Counted from the first letter of the stretch, positions 1 through 11,614 are shown. The stretch is 35,000 nucleotides of DNA from Symbiodinium natans (GCA_905221605.1 CAJNDS010002013.1:587877-622876), one strand, 5' to 3'. Notes: generated by a model not told the origin, from the sequence alone. Made by a program: numbers and translations.

Positions 1-47
1 ACCCTAAAATGCCCTAAACCCACAGAGCCAGAGCTGGACTGGGCCTG

Positions 48-102
48 TTAGGGTTTAGGGTTTAGGGTTTAGGGTTTAGGGTTTAGGGTTTAGGGTTTAG
101 GG
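48..102 (+). repeat. Telomeric (TTTAGGG)n array
   Basis: About seven uninterrupted G-strand heptamers read left to right. A C-strand remnant (CCCTAAA) lies just upstream, at the window edge, so orientation already flips within the first 60 bases. Confidence 0.95.
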
Positions 103-652
103 AGCCATCCATGAACGTGACCCGGAAGAAAGCCTGCGGTGTGGGAGGCTGTTGATGGCATGTAGGCACCCTTTCATGTGACCCTTGCATGCAGCATAGG
201 TGCTCTTCCCCCCATGCACCTCAAGTTGCGCCGGAAATGCCTTGGCTTGTTTTATATTAAACCCTTAACCCTAACCCTGTGCTTGAGAGAGGAAGAACAT
301 TGAACCTGCCACTTGCGGCTGAGGGCTTCGCCCATGCTTTTTCGAGGCCTTCCCAGATTCATCCTTCTGTCTTTCAAGCAAAAACACACGATGGGTTTAG
401 GGTTTAGGGCTTAGGGTTTAGGGTTTAGGTAGCCCTCAATGTAGAAGTAGTATGGGGGTCAGCTGAATCACTACTGGTATTCCCTGATGGTCCCTATATA
501 ACTACACAGAAATAACCCCCGCACTTCCTCCTTAGACAATGCTACTTCTCTCGGGTGGCCTGAGGTTAGGCTGGAGTAGGTTGGACCCTGAGAGAGCGCA
601 AACCCTAAACCCTACACCCTAAACCCCAAACCCTAAACCCTAAACCCCAAAC

Positions 653-672
653 CCTAAACCCTAGGGTTTAGG
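653..672. repeat. Inverted telomere-word junction (perfect palindrome)
   Basis: A run of CCCTAAA/CCCCAAA words from about 600 meets a TTTAGGG word in a perfect 20-bp palindrome centred on CCCTAGGG. This is a head-to-head join of C-strand then G-strand repeats, opposite to a simple end-to-end chromosome fusion. Confidence 0.85.
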
Positions 673-1434
673 AATCAGGGGTCCAAGGGTTTGAGGGCTC
701 AGTAGGAGGTTTCAGGCTTGTGGCTCAGGATTTAAAAGGGGATTTCCGAAAAATAGGGGCACCCCTTATATACCCTCCGACATATACTATCATCCTTCTA
801 AAGGAACCCCCCCCCCAAAAAAAAAAAAAAAAAACAGGCACCATTCGGAAACCCCCTTAATCCCCCTCCCCGAATATAAACCCCCCCTACCTACCCCCCC
901 CCCCCCCCCCCATATTAAAATACCCCCCCCATTATAGTTATTTCGTAGTATATTGGGGGTTTTTAATATCAAGGGGCAGCGGGGGGGGGGGGGTGTAGTG
1001 TTAGGGGGAAGGGATGAAAGGGCTGAAAAGCGACCCGAGGCCGAAGCTGAACTTACTTGACGCCCAGAAAGTCCCCCCTCTTAAGGTAGTTTCATCCTTG
1101 CTGTGGGCACTTAAAAGGGTACCCCCTGTATAACCCTTGTATTACACTACATAGGGTCCATGAAACTACGCTTAGATGCCCAAAACACTGAAGCCTTTCA
1201 GCCCCTGTAGCCTCCTCGGTGCGCTGGAACACTTTCCGCCGCCATTCTGGGTCGTCCTTGCTTCCGTTACCCTCAACCCTCAACCCTCAGACCCTCAACC
1301 CGCAAACCCAAAACCCTTAGTCCTTAACCCTAAACCCGAAACCCTGACTGCTTGCTCACTCTCACCCCTAAGCCCCGAACGCACCAAGCCTCAATACCCT
1401 CCACCCTAAAGCCTCACAAACCCTAAACCCTGAG

Positions 1435-1521
1435 CCCTAAACCCTAAACCCTAAACCCTAAACCCTAAACCCTAAACCCTAAACCCTAAACCCTAAACCC
1501 TAAACCCTAAACCCTAAACCC
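1435..1521 (-). repeat. Telomeric (CCCTAAA)n array
   Basis: About twelve perfect heptamers in C-strand orientation, flanked by degenerate copies on the left (about 1270-1430). Confidence 0.95.
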
Positions 1522-1721
1522 ACAACAACTCGAAGCCCAATGGGCTAAACCCGAAGCTGCACAAGCTTCACCGCGTCAAAGCAAGCAAAGCCCTAAACCC
1601 CCAAACCTTACCTAGACCCCCCCAAGTACCCTTTAAGATCCCCAAAATACCCGCAAAGGTACACGTAGGGCCTTATTTTTTTGGATATACTTGGGGGGAG
1701 GAATGGTCCCGCGGGGACGAC

Positions 1722-1762
1722 ATGAACCCTCAAATTGGGGCCATGCACCTTTTACAACAACA

Positions 1763-1841
<79 letters not shown>

Positions 1842-1950
1842 CTACTCCTACTCCTACTCCTACTCCTACTCCTACTCCTACTCCTACTCCTACTCCTACT
1901 AGTCATTAGGGTATGTGAACCCTAAAAATTGGGGCCATACACCTTTTACT
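1722..1950. repeat. Microsatellite (ACT)n-(CCTACT)n inside a duplicated flank
   Basis: About 26 ACT units (1763-1840) change into about ten CCTACT hexamers (1841-1900). The left flank (1722-1756) is repeated almost exactly after the array (1915-1950); both contain TTGGGGCCAT and CACCTTTTAC. This looks like slippage expansion inside a tandem duplication. The poly-Thr and poly-Leu frames across it are translation artefacts. Confidence 0.9.
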
Positions 1951-2110
1951 ACTATTACTCCTATTAGGGTATATGAGCCATAAACCCTTTTAGGGTTCAT
2001 TTGGTCCGCCAGGTCCCTAAACCAAAAAAGGGCGCGCGCCTCGTCGGAGTCTCCATCCGCACAGCGCTTGAGGGCGCGCATGGCGGCCGGATCCAGCGGA
2101 GTGTCCTGCG

Positions 2111-2196
2111 AAACCCTAAACCCTAAACCCTAAACCCTAAACCCTAAACCCTAAACCCTAAACCCTAAACCCTAAACCCTAAACCCTAAACCCTAA
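2111..2196 (-). repeat. Telomeric (CCCTAAA)n array
   Basis: About twelve perfect C-strand heptamers. Fold-back element family A begins only 17 bp downstream. Confidence 0.95.
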
Positions 2197-2212
2197 GTTT
2201 GGGGTTTAGGGT

Positions 2213-2313
2213 GTGGATCTTCCCCTTTATGCTAAGAGTCCTTCTCATAGGGATTCTTCGTACCCCCTATTAGAATCCCTATGAAGTACCGTTAGTATAA
2301 AGGAGAACATCCC
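2213..2313. mobile_element. Fold-back (MITE-like) element, family A, copy 1
   Basis: This segment of about 101 bp is an almost complete inverted repeat. A perfect inner 13-bp arm pair (2245-2257 and 2272-2284) surrounds a loop containing TACCCCCTATT. The outer arms are near-matching, with a right end reading GGAGAACATCCC. The right end and loop are shared with copies near 3831 and 10344. There is no coding capacity. A non-autonomous hairpin transposon is the simplest reading; target-site duplications are not evident. Confidence 0.6.
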
Positions 2314-2771
2314 AAGTGGGTTGTGTAGAGCCAGGGGTCTCTCAGGTTTAGGGTTTAGGGTATTCGTTTTCAAGGGTCCTAGCGTTTGCGGCTTGGAGCG
2401 TTTGCGAGTTCAGGGGCTTGAGTTTACGGGTCCTCTCTGCCTCTTCTGTCCCCTACACACCCTAACTTTGTACCTCTCGGCACCGCTTCGTGGTCAAGTT
2501 CTTCGCGTATTTCACTAGCACTGCGCTCTACCGGTTCAGGCTGCCCAAATTGGGGGAATGTACACCTGCACGGTCTTTGAGGAAAAAGGCGAGCTAACGC
2601 AATTACCTGTATAGGATCCCCGTTTACGAATGCCCCACCCCCCCCCCCCCCACCCATCTGCTCAACGTACCTATTCTATAAATTTACCGCCTATAATACC
2701 TACGACAAACCTCTACCATTTGCTTGAGAACACCCCGAACAGCCCCACCCTCTCTGGGTAGAGTTACTGTG

Positions 2772-2849
2772 GGGTTGGGCACTCTAGGGACACTCTGGGG
2801 TTGGGCACTCTGGGGACACTCTGGGGTTGGGCACTCTGGGGTTGGGAAC
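2772..2849. repeat. Tandem repeat, about 26-bp unit, three copies
   Basis: The unit contains GGGGTTGGGCACTCT followed by GGGACACTCT, with one or two substitutions between copies. It is a small G-rich minisatellite with no coding sense. Confidence 0.85.
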
Positions 2850-2904
2850 TCCTAAGTCCATATGCGTGGGTGGAACCTTCCCCGGCACCCTGAGCTCACA
2901 GCCC

Positions 2905-3197
2905 TACTTGGAGGTTCATGGTACTTATTAACCCATTAGAACAGTACTTAGGGGGTTTAGGGTTTAGGGTTTAAGGTTTAGGGTTTGGGGTTTGGGGTTT
3001 AGGGGTACTTATTAACCAAGTATAACTGTACTTAGGGGTTTAGGGTTTAGGGTTCAGGGTACTTATTAACCAATTCTAACTGTACTTATAACTTATAACC
3101 CACTTTTAAGCTTCTTAAGTGCCCTAACATGGCTATAAGTACAGTTGTAAGTGTAGTTTAGTTTACTTGGTCAATAAGTACCATGAACCTCCAAGTA
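2905..3197. mobile_element. Element bounded by 28-bp inverted repeats, family B, copy 1
   Basis: Left arm 2905-2932 and right arm 3170-3197 are reverse complements at 27 of 28 positions; both contain the TTGGAGGTTCATGGTACTTA word. Inside are two more direct copies of the TACTTATTAACCAA...AACTGTACTTA word (about 3004 and 3058) and one inverted copy (about 3138), separated by telomere-type repeats. No ORF is present. This fits a non-autonomous inverted-repeat element that has captured telomere repeats, or a nested duplication. Confidence 0.6.
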
Positions 3198-3469
3198 ACC
3201 AAAAAAAACACCAAACCGTGTGTGGGTTCAGGGTTTCGCGCTTCGGGGTTTAGTGTTTGGGGTTTAGGGTTAATAAGTTTCAGGGTGGAACCACCCAAAA
3301 AACACCTGGACCCTAAACCCTGAACCCCAACAAGAGTACACCCCACACCCTAAACCCCAAACCCCAAAACCTAAACCCCAAAGGGAGAAAAAGACATGAG
3401 GCCTTTGCCATCTCGCTGAGCTGGATCTTAAGCCTGCCGGCATTTGGAGTTGCTAGAGATGATGGTCTG

Positions 3470-3531
3470 TAGGGTTTAGGGTTTAGGGTTTAGGGTTTAG
3501 GGTTTAGGGTTTAGGGTTTAGGGTTTAGGGT
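3470..3531 (+). repeat. Telomeric (TTTAGGG)n array
   Basis: About nine G-strand heptamers, perfect until the last few bases. Confidence 0.95.
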
Positions 3532-3830
3532 AGGATTAGTCTTGTGGGTTCCGGTCCGGTCTCGCACAGCACGTGCCGGGACATATGTGCGCGAACGCGG
3601 AAGCGCCGCGCAGCATGATGTGCGAGGCGCACCCAGCCATGTCAAAGTGTTATTTGAGCCAGGGTTTAGGTTTAGGGTTTAGAGTTGAAGGTTTAAGGTT
3701 TCTGGTTTAGGGTTTTGGGTTTGGGGTTTAGGGTTTCGCCCAGGCATGATGACCCCAAAAGCGCACCCACGGCGTCGCAGGAAGCTACTTATTGCTTCCT
3801 CAAGTTAGCTAACGCTCTAGCACTCCCATT

Positions 3831-3889
3831 TGGGATGTTCTCTATATAAACTAACAATTCTTAATAGGGATTGGCGGGGGAACATCCCA
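3831..3889. mobile_element. Fold-back element, family A, short copy 2
   Basis: Perfect 10-bp terminal inverted repeats TGGGATGTTC / GAACATCCCA (3831-3840 and 3880-3889) bound a 59-bp segment. The right-end word GAACATCCC is shared with copies 1 and 3, and the inner ATAGGGATT matches part of the copy 1 arm, so this may be a deletion derivative. Confidence 0.55.
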
Positions 3890-4952
3890 TCCTATATAGT
3901 AACCCTAAACCCTAAGAGTTCTGACAGCCTAACCCCGAAGTAAAGCCATGGTTTATGAAAGTTGAAACGATGGACGCCTCAACTCTACGGCACGAGAACG
4001 CAGAAAGCCTAGGCCGGCGGACAACAAAAAGCCAGTATCTGCAAGAGTCAGCTTTGTGGGTTAGGGCTTCAGGGTTGAGAATTCGGTGGTTGATGTGATG
4101 GGCCCATCTTTGTTGGGAAACCCTCGTAGCTAAGGGCCGGTTTAGAGGCGGTGGCCCCAAAAAAGACCAGCAACTCGGTCGCTGACCGTGTGCCCAACGG
4201 TTTAGGGTTGAGGGTTTAGGGTTTCGGGTTTAGGGAGTCCGGCGGCACCATGATCTGCCAGACGCCTATCAGTCCTAGAAGGTTCAAGCCCCTGTTAACC
4301 CTCTCCCTAGACCAAGAAATGTCGAGCCCTTAGCCGGACCCTAACCCTAAACCCTAAACCCTGTCCTCAGCGGGCCGCACGTGATCAAGCCTCACTCTCT
4401 GTTGGCTTTGCGTGTCAGACTCTCAGCTGGCACAGCTTAGTGGATTTTGCTGCTGCTCTTCACATAACTGTTGGATTTAGAGTTTCGGGTTCCGGATAAC
4501 CGAAACGGTTCCACAAAAGTACGTACAAAACGAGACACTAGTTGAGTCCAACTCCCCCCACGCCCCCCCCTCCACCCATTTGAAAAGTCGAATGCGGCGA
4601 CACGAGCTTCCCGAAACCCTAAACCCTAAACCCGAAACCCCAAACCTGAAACCGTGATCTTGATCGCAGCATGCTCAAGCCCTCTCGGAAGTCAAAGTCA
4701 GAGACCCAAGCAGTGTAGAGCGTAGGGGGAATAAATCCTAAAACGTAACCCTAAACCCCAAACCCCAAACCCTAAACCTAAACCCCAAACCCTCAACCTT
4801 CAACCCTAAACCCCAAAACCCAAACCCCAACACCAAAACCCTAAACCCCAAACCCTCGGTTTAGGGCTCCTGACGTCCTAGACTCCCCCAGGAGCCCCGA
4901 ACGGTAGCCTCACTCCATGATGCCGCAGATGCTTTTTCGGACTCTAGATGGG

Positions 4953-5113
4953 CCCTAAACCCTAAACCCTAAACCCTAAACCCTAAACCCTAAACCCTAA
5001 ACCCTAAACCCGAACCCTGAACCCTAAACCCTAAACCCTAAACCCTAAACCCTAAACCCTAAACCCTAAACCCTAAACCCTAAACCCTAAACCCTAAACC
5101 CTAAACCCTAAAC
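4953..5113 (-). repeat. Long telomeric (CCCTAAA)n array
   Basis: About 22 C-strand heptamers with one degenerate interruption near 5008-5022 (CCCGAACCCTGAA). This is one of the longest arrays in the window. Confidence 0.95.
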
Positions 5114-5469
5114 CTCCATGATGTCGCAGGTGCTTTTCTGCTAAAGCAGCAAAGCATGAGCCCTAAAAGCCACGAATGCCTTGAACTAACCTAAGACCCG
5201 AAGACCCCAAGACCCTGCGAGCCTAAAAAAAAAACCTTAACCCTAAACCCTAGACCCAAAACCCCAAAAACAAAACCCCCAATAAGACCCTAAAAAACCA
5301 TATATCAAAAACAGTTAGGCCCTACGACCCTAAAACCCTGAAACAAAAACACCCTCTGGAAACAAACGCCCTCAAACCTCAAACCCTGAAAAGCTAACCA
5401 AGAAACCGTTTCAAAACCTCAAGCAATGCCCAAACCCTGAAAAGCCCACCAACCCAAAAAACCTTCCTG

Positions 5470-5595
5470 AACCCTAAACCCCAAACTCTAAACCCCAAAC
5501 CCTAAACCTTAAACCCTAAACCCTAAACCCTAAACCCTAAACCCTAAACTCTAAACCCCAAACCCTAAACCCTAAACCCTAAACCTTACACCCTG
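5470..5595 (-). repeat. Degenerate telomeric (CCCTAAA)n array
   Basis: A mix of CCCTAAA, CCCCAAA, ACTCTAA and CCTTAAA words. Divergence is higher than in the 4953 array, which suggests greater age. Confidence 0.9.
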
Positions 5596-5723
5596 AACCT
5601 TAAATCCCGCACCCCGACTCTCTAATCACGGCGTGGTGGCTCCCGCTCTTGAGCGGGCCGACCCACTCGCTGTTCACGGCATAGCCATCCAGGGTCGTAC
5701 CCTGCACTCTGAGTTTCGGGGTC

Positions 5724-5830
5724 CGGGTTTAGGGTTTAGGGTTTAGGGCAAGGGTTTAGGGTTTAGGGCTAGGGTTTAGGGTTTAGGGTTTAGGGTTTAA
5801 GGTGCAGGGTTTCGGGGTTAGGGCTGAGGG
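5724..5830 (+). repeat. Degenerate telomeric (TTTAGGG)n array
   Basis: G-strand words with spacers such as GGGCAAGGG and GGGCTAGGG. It is opposite in orientation to the 5470-5595 array, about 130 bp away. Confidence 0.9.
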
Positions 5831-6716
5831 TTTCGGAATCCGGGTCCCTACTTCACTCTCCTCCCCAAAACAACACACAAAAGCAGTTGCAAGTATAGTC
5901 GCCAAACCTGAGCCCAAAAACCACCTCTGAGTCTTCAACTAAGCCACCCTTACCCCCAAACCGCAAACCCCAAACCCTAAGCGTAAATCCTCAACGCCCC
6001 CCGCCCCCAGAGACCTGTTTAAAGTTTAGGATTTAGGATTCAGGGTTTAGGGTTTAGGGTACCTAAATTATGGTCCTTTCGGGGTACCCTGATGGCCTAA
6101 CTATGGAGCGAGAGCCCCGAGAAAGGCTTGCATCATCTAACGAAAGCCCTAAACCCTAAACCCTTAGCAGCGGCACCTCGTCAGATGTTTCCATGTCGCA
6201 AAGGAAGAAGCGATCCTGCTGACACGGGGAGGAATCCGCCGAACTTCCCGAGAAAAAACAACTAGGGTTCAGGGTGGAGGGTTTAGGGTTTCGGGTTTAT
6301 GGTTGAGGGTTGAGGGAGGATTAGAGTTAAGGGGCCACCCCCAAAGGGATAGGCAAACTTCACAAGGATTCGCCCGCATGGGGCATGAGATTCGACATCT
6401 TGCAGGAAGCGATCCTTACACACATGTGCAGCGTTCGTGAACAGCGGGTCAGCAGTCACATGCTGCTCAATTGCGGAAACTTCTCACCCTAAACCCTGAA
6501 CCCTAACCCTAAATCCTAAAACCCCTAAACCCCTAAACCCCTAAACCCCTAAACCCTAAAACCCTAAAGCCCTAAACCCGAGGCCCAGCAGGAGCTTGCA
6601 ACACAGGGGAGGGGGGGGTGGGGCAGCAGGCACCTTCTCGGACCGAATCTTGCAGTGCGCCTGCACCGCAGGCTGGGTCTACCGCGGGGCTTAGGTGCTT
6701 GACGGACTCGAGGGGG

Positions 6717-6915
6717 ACTCCATGGACTCTAGGAACTTCAGGGACTGTTTAGGGTTTAGGGTTTAGGGTTTACGGTTTGGGGTTTAGGGTTTAGGGACTT
6801 TAGGGAGAGGCTTTAGGGACTTTAGTTCCAGGGACTTCAGGGACTTTAGGGACTTTAGGGACATTAGAAACTTGAGGGCGTAGAGGCTCTTGGGGCTTTA
6901 GGGACTATGGGAACT
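6717..6915 (+). repeat. Short-period repeat of GGGACTTTA words
   Basis: Repeated 9-10 bp words (GGGACTTTA, GGGACTTCA, GGGACATTA) are interleaved with a TTTAGGG cluster. It reads as a locally expanded relative of the telomere word. No coding signal. Confidence 0.75.
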
Positions 6916-8140
6916 TGGGGGTTCAACTCAAGAGCCAATGGAGGGTCCTTGACCACTGGACCTCCCCTAAACCCTAAACCCTAAACCCTAAACCCTAAGG
7001 TCTCCAGGGGTCCATTGCTAGACCCAAGAGTATCCTACTTTTTGCTCCTGGTTTAAGGGGAGCATGCGGGGCTTTAGGGTTTAGGGTTTAGGGCTAAACC
7101 GCAAACCCTGAATCCCTCCCAAAAAGGGAATAAGGGCCTACTCCGTAGTCAGGTTTTAGGAAACCACGGAACTTCTCGGAACCTCAGGGTATTTTGGGGA
7201 CTGGGGCGGGGAGGGATTTTATTGGTATTGGCTTTTTCTTTGCTGTTTGGAGCGCGTTCTCTAAATGGGTTTGAGGCTCACAGCACATGTTCAACCCTAG
7301 CAATATAACCACCCCGCCCCCCCCCCCCCCCTAAACCCTAAACCCTAAACCCGAAACCCTCAACCCTAAACCCTAAACCCTAAATCCCGCAAGGTTACAT
7401 CCTTACGTGGTCCAACATAAACCCCGTTGACTCCCGAGGCCTGTGAAACCATCCGACACCCCGAAACTACTATTTGCTTAAGAACCCCCCCCCAAAAAAA
7501 AAAAGAGAGAGAAAGATTACTCCTTATAAGGGCAATAGAGGGTTTAACATTTTGTGTTTTTGCGGGGTTATAAGCAGGTAGTCGTAAACAGCCACCCAAA
7601 AAACTAAACCCTAAGCGATGTCTCGCATTTGTTTGTGACCCCGGGAGACCAAAAGAAACAAGAACTCCCCAAGCGCAAGCACTCATAGTACCCTACAAGT
7701 TTATTTGGTTTAGGGGCTTGGGGTTTCTGAGTGTTTAGGAAGCAATCGTGATAGCAGTGATATGATGACGGTGACAGTAGTGGGGTAAGAGTGATGGTAA
7801 TACTAAAAACTGTCGAACTGCGGAACTCATGATAGCAATACTGCAGGCACTGGTGAGAGCCACTTAAATTCTGAAGGCGTATCATTGAAGTACTACTATG
7901 GCTAATTGCAACTATCATGGCTAAGTAATTCTCGAGCGCGCACACACGCACGCACAGAGAGTGTTGACGCAAGTGCTAATCTACAACTGCCCATGAACCT
8001 CCAAGCGAACTGTGCCACAGCTTGCGCCCCAGCGATGAACCGGACTCCCAAATGCCAAGCTCTAAACCTCAATCCCAAAGCATAGACCCTGCAAGCCCTG
8101 AACCCTGGACTACGTATATATGAACCCTAACCACAAGCCC

Positions 8141-8243
8141 TACTTGAAGGTTCATGGGTACGTAAGTGTAAGCAGGGCTATAAGTATCCTGAGTAAGGGT
8201 ATAACCATAGCTACCCCTCCTGATAAGTACACATGAACCACAA
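8141..8243. mobile_element. Inverted-repeat element, family B, copy 2
   Basis: The left end (8141-8160) reads TACTTGAAGGTTCATGGGTA and the right end (about 8222-8243) is its imperfect reverse complement, carrying AAGTACACATGAACCAC. The end sequence matches family B copy 1 at 2905-3197. Here the interior is only about 60 bp and lacks telomere repeats. A further solo end occurs near 7992 (CATGAACCTCCAAG). Confidence 0.5.
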
Positions 8244-8987
8244 ACCACAAACCCTAAACCCTAAACCCCCCAAGGTTTGCCTGGGCCAGGCGCTCCGGCG
8301 GGTCTTCGCGACAGAGAGCGTCCAAATCTGGACAACACCTGCGGCAGCTGCAAGGGGTACCCTAAACCCCAAACCCAAAACCCAAAACCCTAAACCCTAT
8401 ATACACCCCAAACCCTGAACCCTAAATGGCCCTAAATCCTTTCAGGGTTTAGGGCTTAGGGTTTACAGCTTCAACCCTCTGCCCTGCACCTGGAGACCTC
8501 ACAGCCCCACAAAGAAACGCAACAGATTCTTGCACCCCGAAACCCTAAACACCCGGATTGCAAAACACGCCCCTCAAAACTCTTGGATGCGTCAGCTCCA
8601 GTGCAAAGGTGGGAATTGGGATTTAGGGTTTAAGAATTTTGGGGTTTAGGGTTTAAGGGCTTTAGGGTTTTAGGGTTTTAGGGTTGAGGGTTTAGGGTGG
8701 GCCTCCTTAAGGGTTCATTATGAACATGGATATGGCCGTCAATAACTCATGGTTGGGGGCTGCTTGGGGGGGAGGACAGGCCAATATTTTGGGGTACTTC
8801 GAGAGCGCAGGAAAGCCTTAGAAACCCTCAACTCTAATCCCCCAACCCTAAAACTCCAAACCCCACCCAAAACCCCAAACCCTAGCCCTAAAGCCTAAAC
8901 ACTAAACCCAAAACCTCCAAACCCCAAACTCTAAGCCATAAACCCCAAACCCTAAAATTGTAAACCCCAAACTCTAAACCCTACTAG

Positions 8988-9045
8988 CCCTAAACCCTAA
9001 ACCCTAAACCCTAAACCCTAAACCCTAAACCCTAAACCCTAAACA
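8988..9045 (-). repeat. Telomeric (CCCTAAA)n array
   Basis: About eight perfect C-strand heptamers ending at a unique GC-rich segment. Confidence 0.95.
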
Positions 9046-10343
9046 CCCTCGCGCCTGCCAATGATCGCGCCTGTGGCCTCCACGCGGAGGGTACACCTCA
9101 TCGAGGGCACGCGTTGAGCTTACGACCCAATTCAGGGGACTGGGTATTATGTATATTCTGTTTAGGGTTTAGGGTCCAGGGTTTAGGGTTTAGGGTTAGG
9201 GTTTCGGGCTAGAGTTTAGGGTTGAGGGTTTAGGGCATTATAGGGTCGTGATCCGCGACTCTGTTAACATTAAAGAACTTTGCCCTGTGATCTCAATACC
9301 GGTGCTGGTGAGAGACCACAGCCTAAACTAGATGGGGGTCCTGATTGTGAATTATGGGGTCCAGTATGCTGGGCCCTCGTAGCGAGAATGGAATACACAC
9401 CCAGAATCGAAGGGCATGCAGGCTATGAATATTGATACTTTGCCCCCCCCCCCCCCCCACAAACAGCCTGTGTCCCTCTAACTCATGTCAAAGAGATCCA
9501 AACTTTAGCTCCCCCAACCTCGCTTTCGGGATCTTTCGGGTTCCTCCTCGGCTCCCGAACGCGCTGTTTCCCCAGGGCGGGGCTTCCAATCTCTGCAGCA
9601 TCTTGATGTAAGAGTCCAGCGCCTGCGTTTCAAGGACTTTTGGGGTTTAGAGGGCTTCGCTTGTGGCCTGCGTTCCCCGAAACCCTAAACCCTAAACCCC
9701 CCTATGAAGCCCTGAACCCCTTTCCATAGGGCGGCCTGCTTGGGGTCCCGAGGGCTGCGTGTGTGGGCATGGGGTTTAGGAGTCACTTGGGTGGAGTCGC
9801 TTTGGGGGCATTGGGTTTTGGGATTTTTATGGTTCAGGAATTTTGGGAGGTTTCCGTAAAAAAGGGTTTTGCTTCTGGGGAATCCGATGATAAGCATTAT
9901 ATTATGATTTGGGGTTTATATGGGGCCCCATGTCAAACTTCGGGGTGAATAAGTTGGGGGTGGTTTGTGTTAGGGTTTTCTTGTGCGCTCAACATGGAGG
10001 GCTTTGGGGGGTTCAGGTTTAGGTCTGCTCGCGGACAGAACCCGAAGCTCCCAACACTTGGGAAAACAAATTGCGCACTCTGCTGCTCAATGGGGTTATG
10101 GAGGATCCCAATGTTCAAAACATTCGACACAAAAGAGGAACCTAGGAACAACAACGGTACCCTTTTTGGTAGTTTTCAAAGGGGCTGATCAGGTATATAA
10201 CCTGAGGCCTCCTCTGGGCCCAAGAAAAGGAATGTAAGAGCACTCATTACTAGGCCTGCGAAAGCTGCAGGTTTAGGGTTTTAGGGCTTCGGGCTTAGGA
10301 GTTTGGAGTGTTTATCCTCCGAGGACACGAAGGCAACATCAGG

Positions 10344-10441
10344 CCCCTTAGACTAGCAGTCCTTAGTAGGGAGTCTAGTACCCCCCCCCCCCCCCTATTA
10401 TCATCCCTACTAAGGATTGTTGGCATAAGGGGGAACATCCC
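10344..10441. mobile_element. Fold-back element, family A, copy 3
   Basis: A perfect 13-bp inverted repeat (10360-10372 and 10404-10416, TCCTTAGTAGGGA and complement) surrounds a loop with a poly-C run and CTATTATC. The right end reads AGGGGGAACATCCCA. The loop word (TA, poly-C, CTATT) and right end match copy 1. The 15-base C run could be mis-sized in assembly. Confidence 0.55.
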
Positions 10442-11018
10442 AACCTGAAGGCACTAGAAAAACACCCAAACGCTCCAATTCCTTCGAGACTGGAGAGAAC
10501 ACTCGCCGGAGAAGGCTGTCTTCCACAGCCCTGTGACATTCGTAAATCCCTATAAGCCCTACTAAACCCTACACCCGAAGCCCTACACCCTAACCCTAAA
10601 CCCCAACACCCCCCCATAAACCTTATATAGGACACAAAATATGTACACTCACCAATATCAAAAAAAGAAACATTCTATACACTCACCAGAAACATAAACT
10701 CTGCTTCATACAAGAGCGAAGACTTAAACAAAGCAGGCACTCATGAGAGAAGCTAGAACCTATAAGGACCTCAAGATCCGCTGAGCTCTAAGCCCTGAAG
10801 CACTAAATCCCCTAACCCTAAACCCTAAACGCTGAACCCTAAACCCTAAACCCTGAACCCTGAACCCTAAACCCTAAACCCTAAACCCTAAACCCTCCAC
10901 AAACCAGGCACCCATGGGCCTCGGAGTGCGTCAGCTCTCCGCGCGGGTCGCCGCGGAAGTTCTGAAGTGCGAAGCACTGGCCTGAAACGGGCTCTCTAAC
11001 CTGCTACCATTTGTGGGG

Positions 11019-11086
11019 TTTAGGGTTTAGGGTTTAGGGTTTAGGGTTTAGGGTTTGGGGTTTGGGGTTTGGGGTTTGGGGTTTAG
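11019..11086 (+). repeat. Telomeric TTTAGGG/TTTGGGG array
   Basis: Five TTTAGGG words followed by about four TTTGGGG variants in tandem, so a variant block has been amplified locally. Confidence 0.9.
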
Positions 11087-11214
11087 GCTCTGGAGGATTG
11101 AAGGATTGAAGGTCTAGCTGAGGGTTGAGGGCTGGGGGTCGAGGGCTTGTTGAGCCTCTTCGGGCCTTCAAAGCCGGGCCGGGGACCCTAAGCCCAAAAC
11201 CTTGAAGCCCTGGG

Positions 11215-11436
11215 CCCTAAACCCTAAACCCTAAACCCTAAACCCTAAACCCTAAACCCTAAACCCTAAACCCTAAACCCTAAACCCTAAACCCTAAACC
11301 CTAAACCTAACCCTAAACCCTAAACCCTAAACCCTAAACCCTAAACCCTAAACCCTAAACCCTAAACCCTAAACCCTAAACCCTAAACCCTAAACCCTAA
11401 ACCCTAACCCGAAACCCTAAACCCTAAACCCTAAAC
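11215..11436 (-). repeat. Longest telomeric (CCCTAAA)n array
   Basis: About 30 C-strand heptamers with two 6-bp or GAA variants. It is followed by 74 bp of unique GC-rich sequence and then by an array in the opposite orientation. Confidence 0.95.
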
Positions 11437-11510
11437 TGCTCTCCCAACCTGCTGGAGGCAGCGTCGTGATCCTGCGCGAGGCCTCGCGCGCGCCAGACTC
11501 TAGGAGAAGG

Positions 11511-11614
11511 TTTAGGGTTTAGGGTTTTAGGGTTTAGGTTAGGGTTTAGGGTTTAGGGTTTAGGGTTTAGGGTTTAGGGTTTAGGGTTTAGGGTTTAGGG
11601 TTTAGGGTTTAGGG
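11511..11614 (+). repeat. Telomeric (TTTAGGG)n array
   Basis: About fourteen G-strand heptamers with two slipped units near 11521-11540. With the 11215-11436 array it forms a large inverted pair. Confidence 0.95.

Noticed and set aside
1-102. True chromosome terminus at the window start
   Set aside because: Only about 50 bp of perfect array, in the G-strand direction, with unique sequence on its left; an interstitial array is more likely.
1691-1925. Long poly-Thr and poly-Leu open frames
   Set aside because: They are translations of the ACT/CCTACT microsatellite and carry no protein signal.
9685-10237. Cluster of 60-84 codon frames on both strands
   Set aside because: Low-complexity and mutually overlapping; composition reflects GGGTTT-type words.
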